This document shows positions 63,699 to 64,000 of a DNA stretch of 64,000 nt, in pieces. The DNA lies in NCBI RefSeq assembly GCF_000166195.2, contig NZ_CM001403.1, positions 2,064,432 to 2,128,431 on the forward strand. The letters are read 5' to 3'. Position numbers and translations under genes: made by a program. The notes below the pieces were generated by a model. That model was not told where the DNA came from. It saw only the letters and a program-made list of their open reading frames with translations, and did not search any database. How positions within the stretch are numbered: the first letter of the stretch is position 1; every line of letters begins with the position of its first letter. The DNA is from Mucilaginibacter paludis DSM 18603 (lineage in GTDB: Bacteria; Bacteroidota; Bacteroidia; Sphingobacteriales; Sphingobacteriaceae).

Positions 63699-64000
63699 TT
63701 AGTTGTTTTTCGTAATGACCCTGATACCTTCCTTTTCAATCTTATAATTCGAAATGTATTTAACTGATTTAAGCTGGGTGACAATGGCGACGTTTTCATC
63801 GGACTCAACAAGCAAAGGACGCTTTCTTTTAATGGCGATACCGGAATAGGGCGGCCCTAATACAGACAAAAAAGCAGTGATCTGGCTATGACTGAATTTA
63901 TTTAAACTAGTTTGGAACAACTTCACTTTTCGGTGCGGCGGGGCGCCGTACCGAAGCACGTTCTCCAGAAGATCATCCTCCACGGCCAGCGTGGTATTTT
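63699..64000 (-). CDS. C-terminal part of an unrecognised protein, runs off the window
   Basis: The frame is open to the right window edge, so the true start is outside; the visible GTG at 63983 is probably internal. About 99 C-terminal residues are visible: EDDLLENVLRYGAPPHRKV, LFQTSLNKFSHSQITAFL, LLVESDENVAIVTQLKSVKY and a basic end, GIRVITKNN. The composition is coding-like, but I do not recognise the family. Confidence 0.5.
   Translation of the reverse strand, partial: NTTLAVEDDLLENVLRYGAPPHRKVKLFQTSLNKFSHSQITAFLSVLGPPYSGIAIKRKRPLLVESDENVAIVTQLKSVKYISNYKIEKEGIRVITKNN

Noticed and set aside
1..64000. CRISPR arrays, tRNA or rRNA genes, prophage, transposase genes
   Set aside because: I saw no regular repeat-spacer array, no cloverleaf, no rRNA stretch and no integrase or transposase reading frame. 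The only mobile-like DNA is the non-coding dispersed repeat.

Overview
The window looks like a chromosome segment of a saprophytic Bacteroidota of the Sphingobacteriaceae type (Mucilaginibacter/Pedobacter-like). The evidence is four SusC/SusD pairs, two giant hybrid two-component regulators, three FecI/FecR sigma/anti-sigma pairs, many secreted glycoside hydrolases, weak Shine-Dalgarno signals, TAnnTTnG-like promoters and the 'SPLERGG'-type palindromic dispersed repeat. The genus is inferred from gene content only.

Region 1 (211-4344): a hybrid two-component regulator (HTCS1) whose target probably lies left of the window, beside a dispersed repeat. The 964-bp gap that follows holds a frameshifted antitoxin relic and a terminator.

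Region 2 (5309-27993, minus strand): a polysaccharide utilisation locus that fits type II arabinogalactan (AGP side chains). In transcription order it has HTCS2, SusC, SusD, GH16 (candidate endo-galactanase), a BNR_4 propeller (GH145/PL42-like, Rha-GlcA cap), GH88 (unsaturated glucuronyl hydrolase), GH43 (arabinofuranosidase-like), DUF2264/GH154 (beta-glucuronidase family), GH43_24-like exo-beta-1,3-galactanase, GH2 beta-glucuronidase with the NxKG motif, GH35 beta-galactosidase and GH2 beta-galactosidase.

Region 3 (28155-41617, minus strand): ECF sigma, FecR, STN-type SusC, SusD, GH127 beta-L-arabinofuranosidase, a metallo-beta-lactamase-fold protein and a glycerophosphodiesterase. A terminator follows, then GH30 (candidate endo-beta-1,6-galactanase). 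This complements region 2.

Region 4 (41875-61398): two paralogous six-gene loci transcribed away from each other. Each has ECF sigma, FecR, STN-type SusC, SusD and two TlpA-like thioredoxins, with no carbohydrate enzyme. The two sigma genes share an identical 14-bp promoter block at identical spacing. All three sigma-controlled susC genes in the window share a small CCGG-A-AGTG hairpin in the leader, the start context CAAAAGTATG and a 23-residue extension ahead of the signal peptide. All four susD genes are followed by a stem-loop. These shared non-coding elements are the most unusual signals in the window.

Region 5 (61592-64000): a CE15 glucuronoyl-esterase family protein, a 580-bp stretch with possible decayed coding sequence, and the 3' end of an unrecognised gene running off the right edge.
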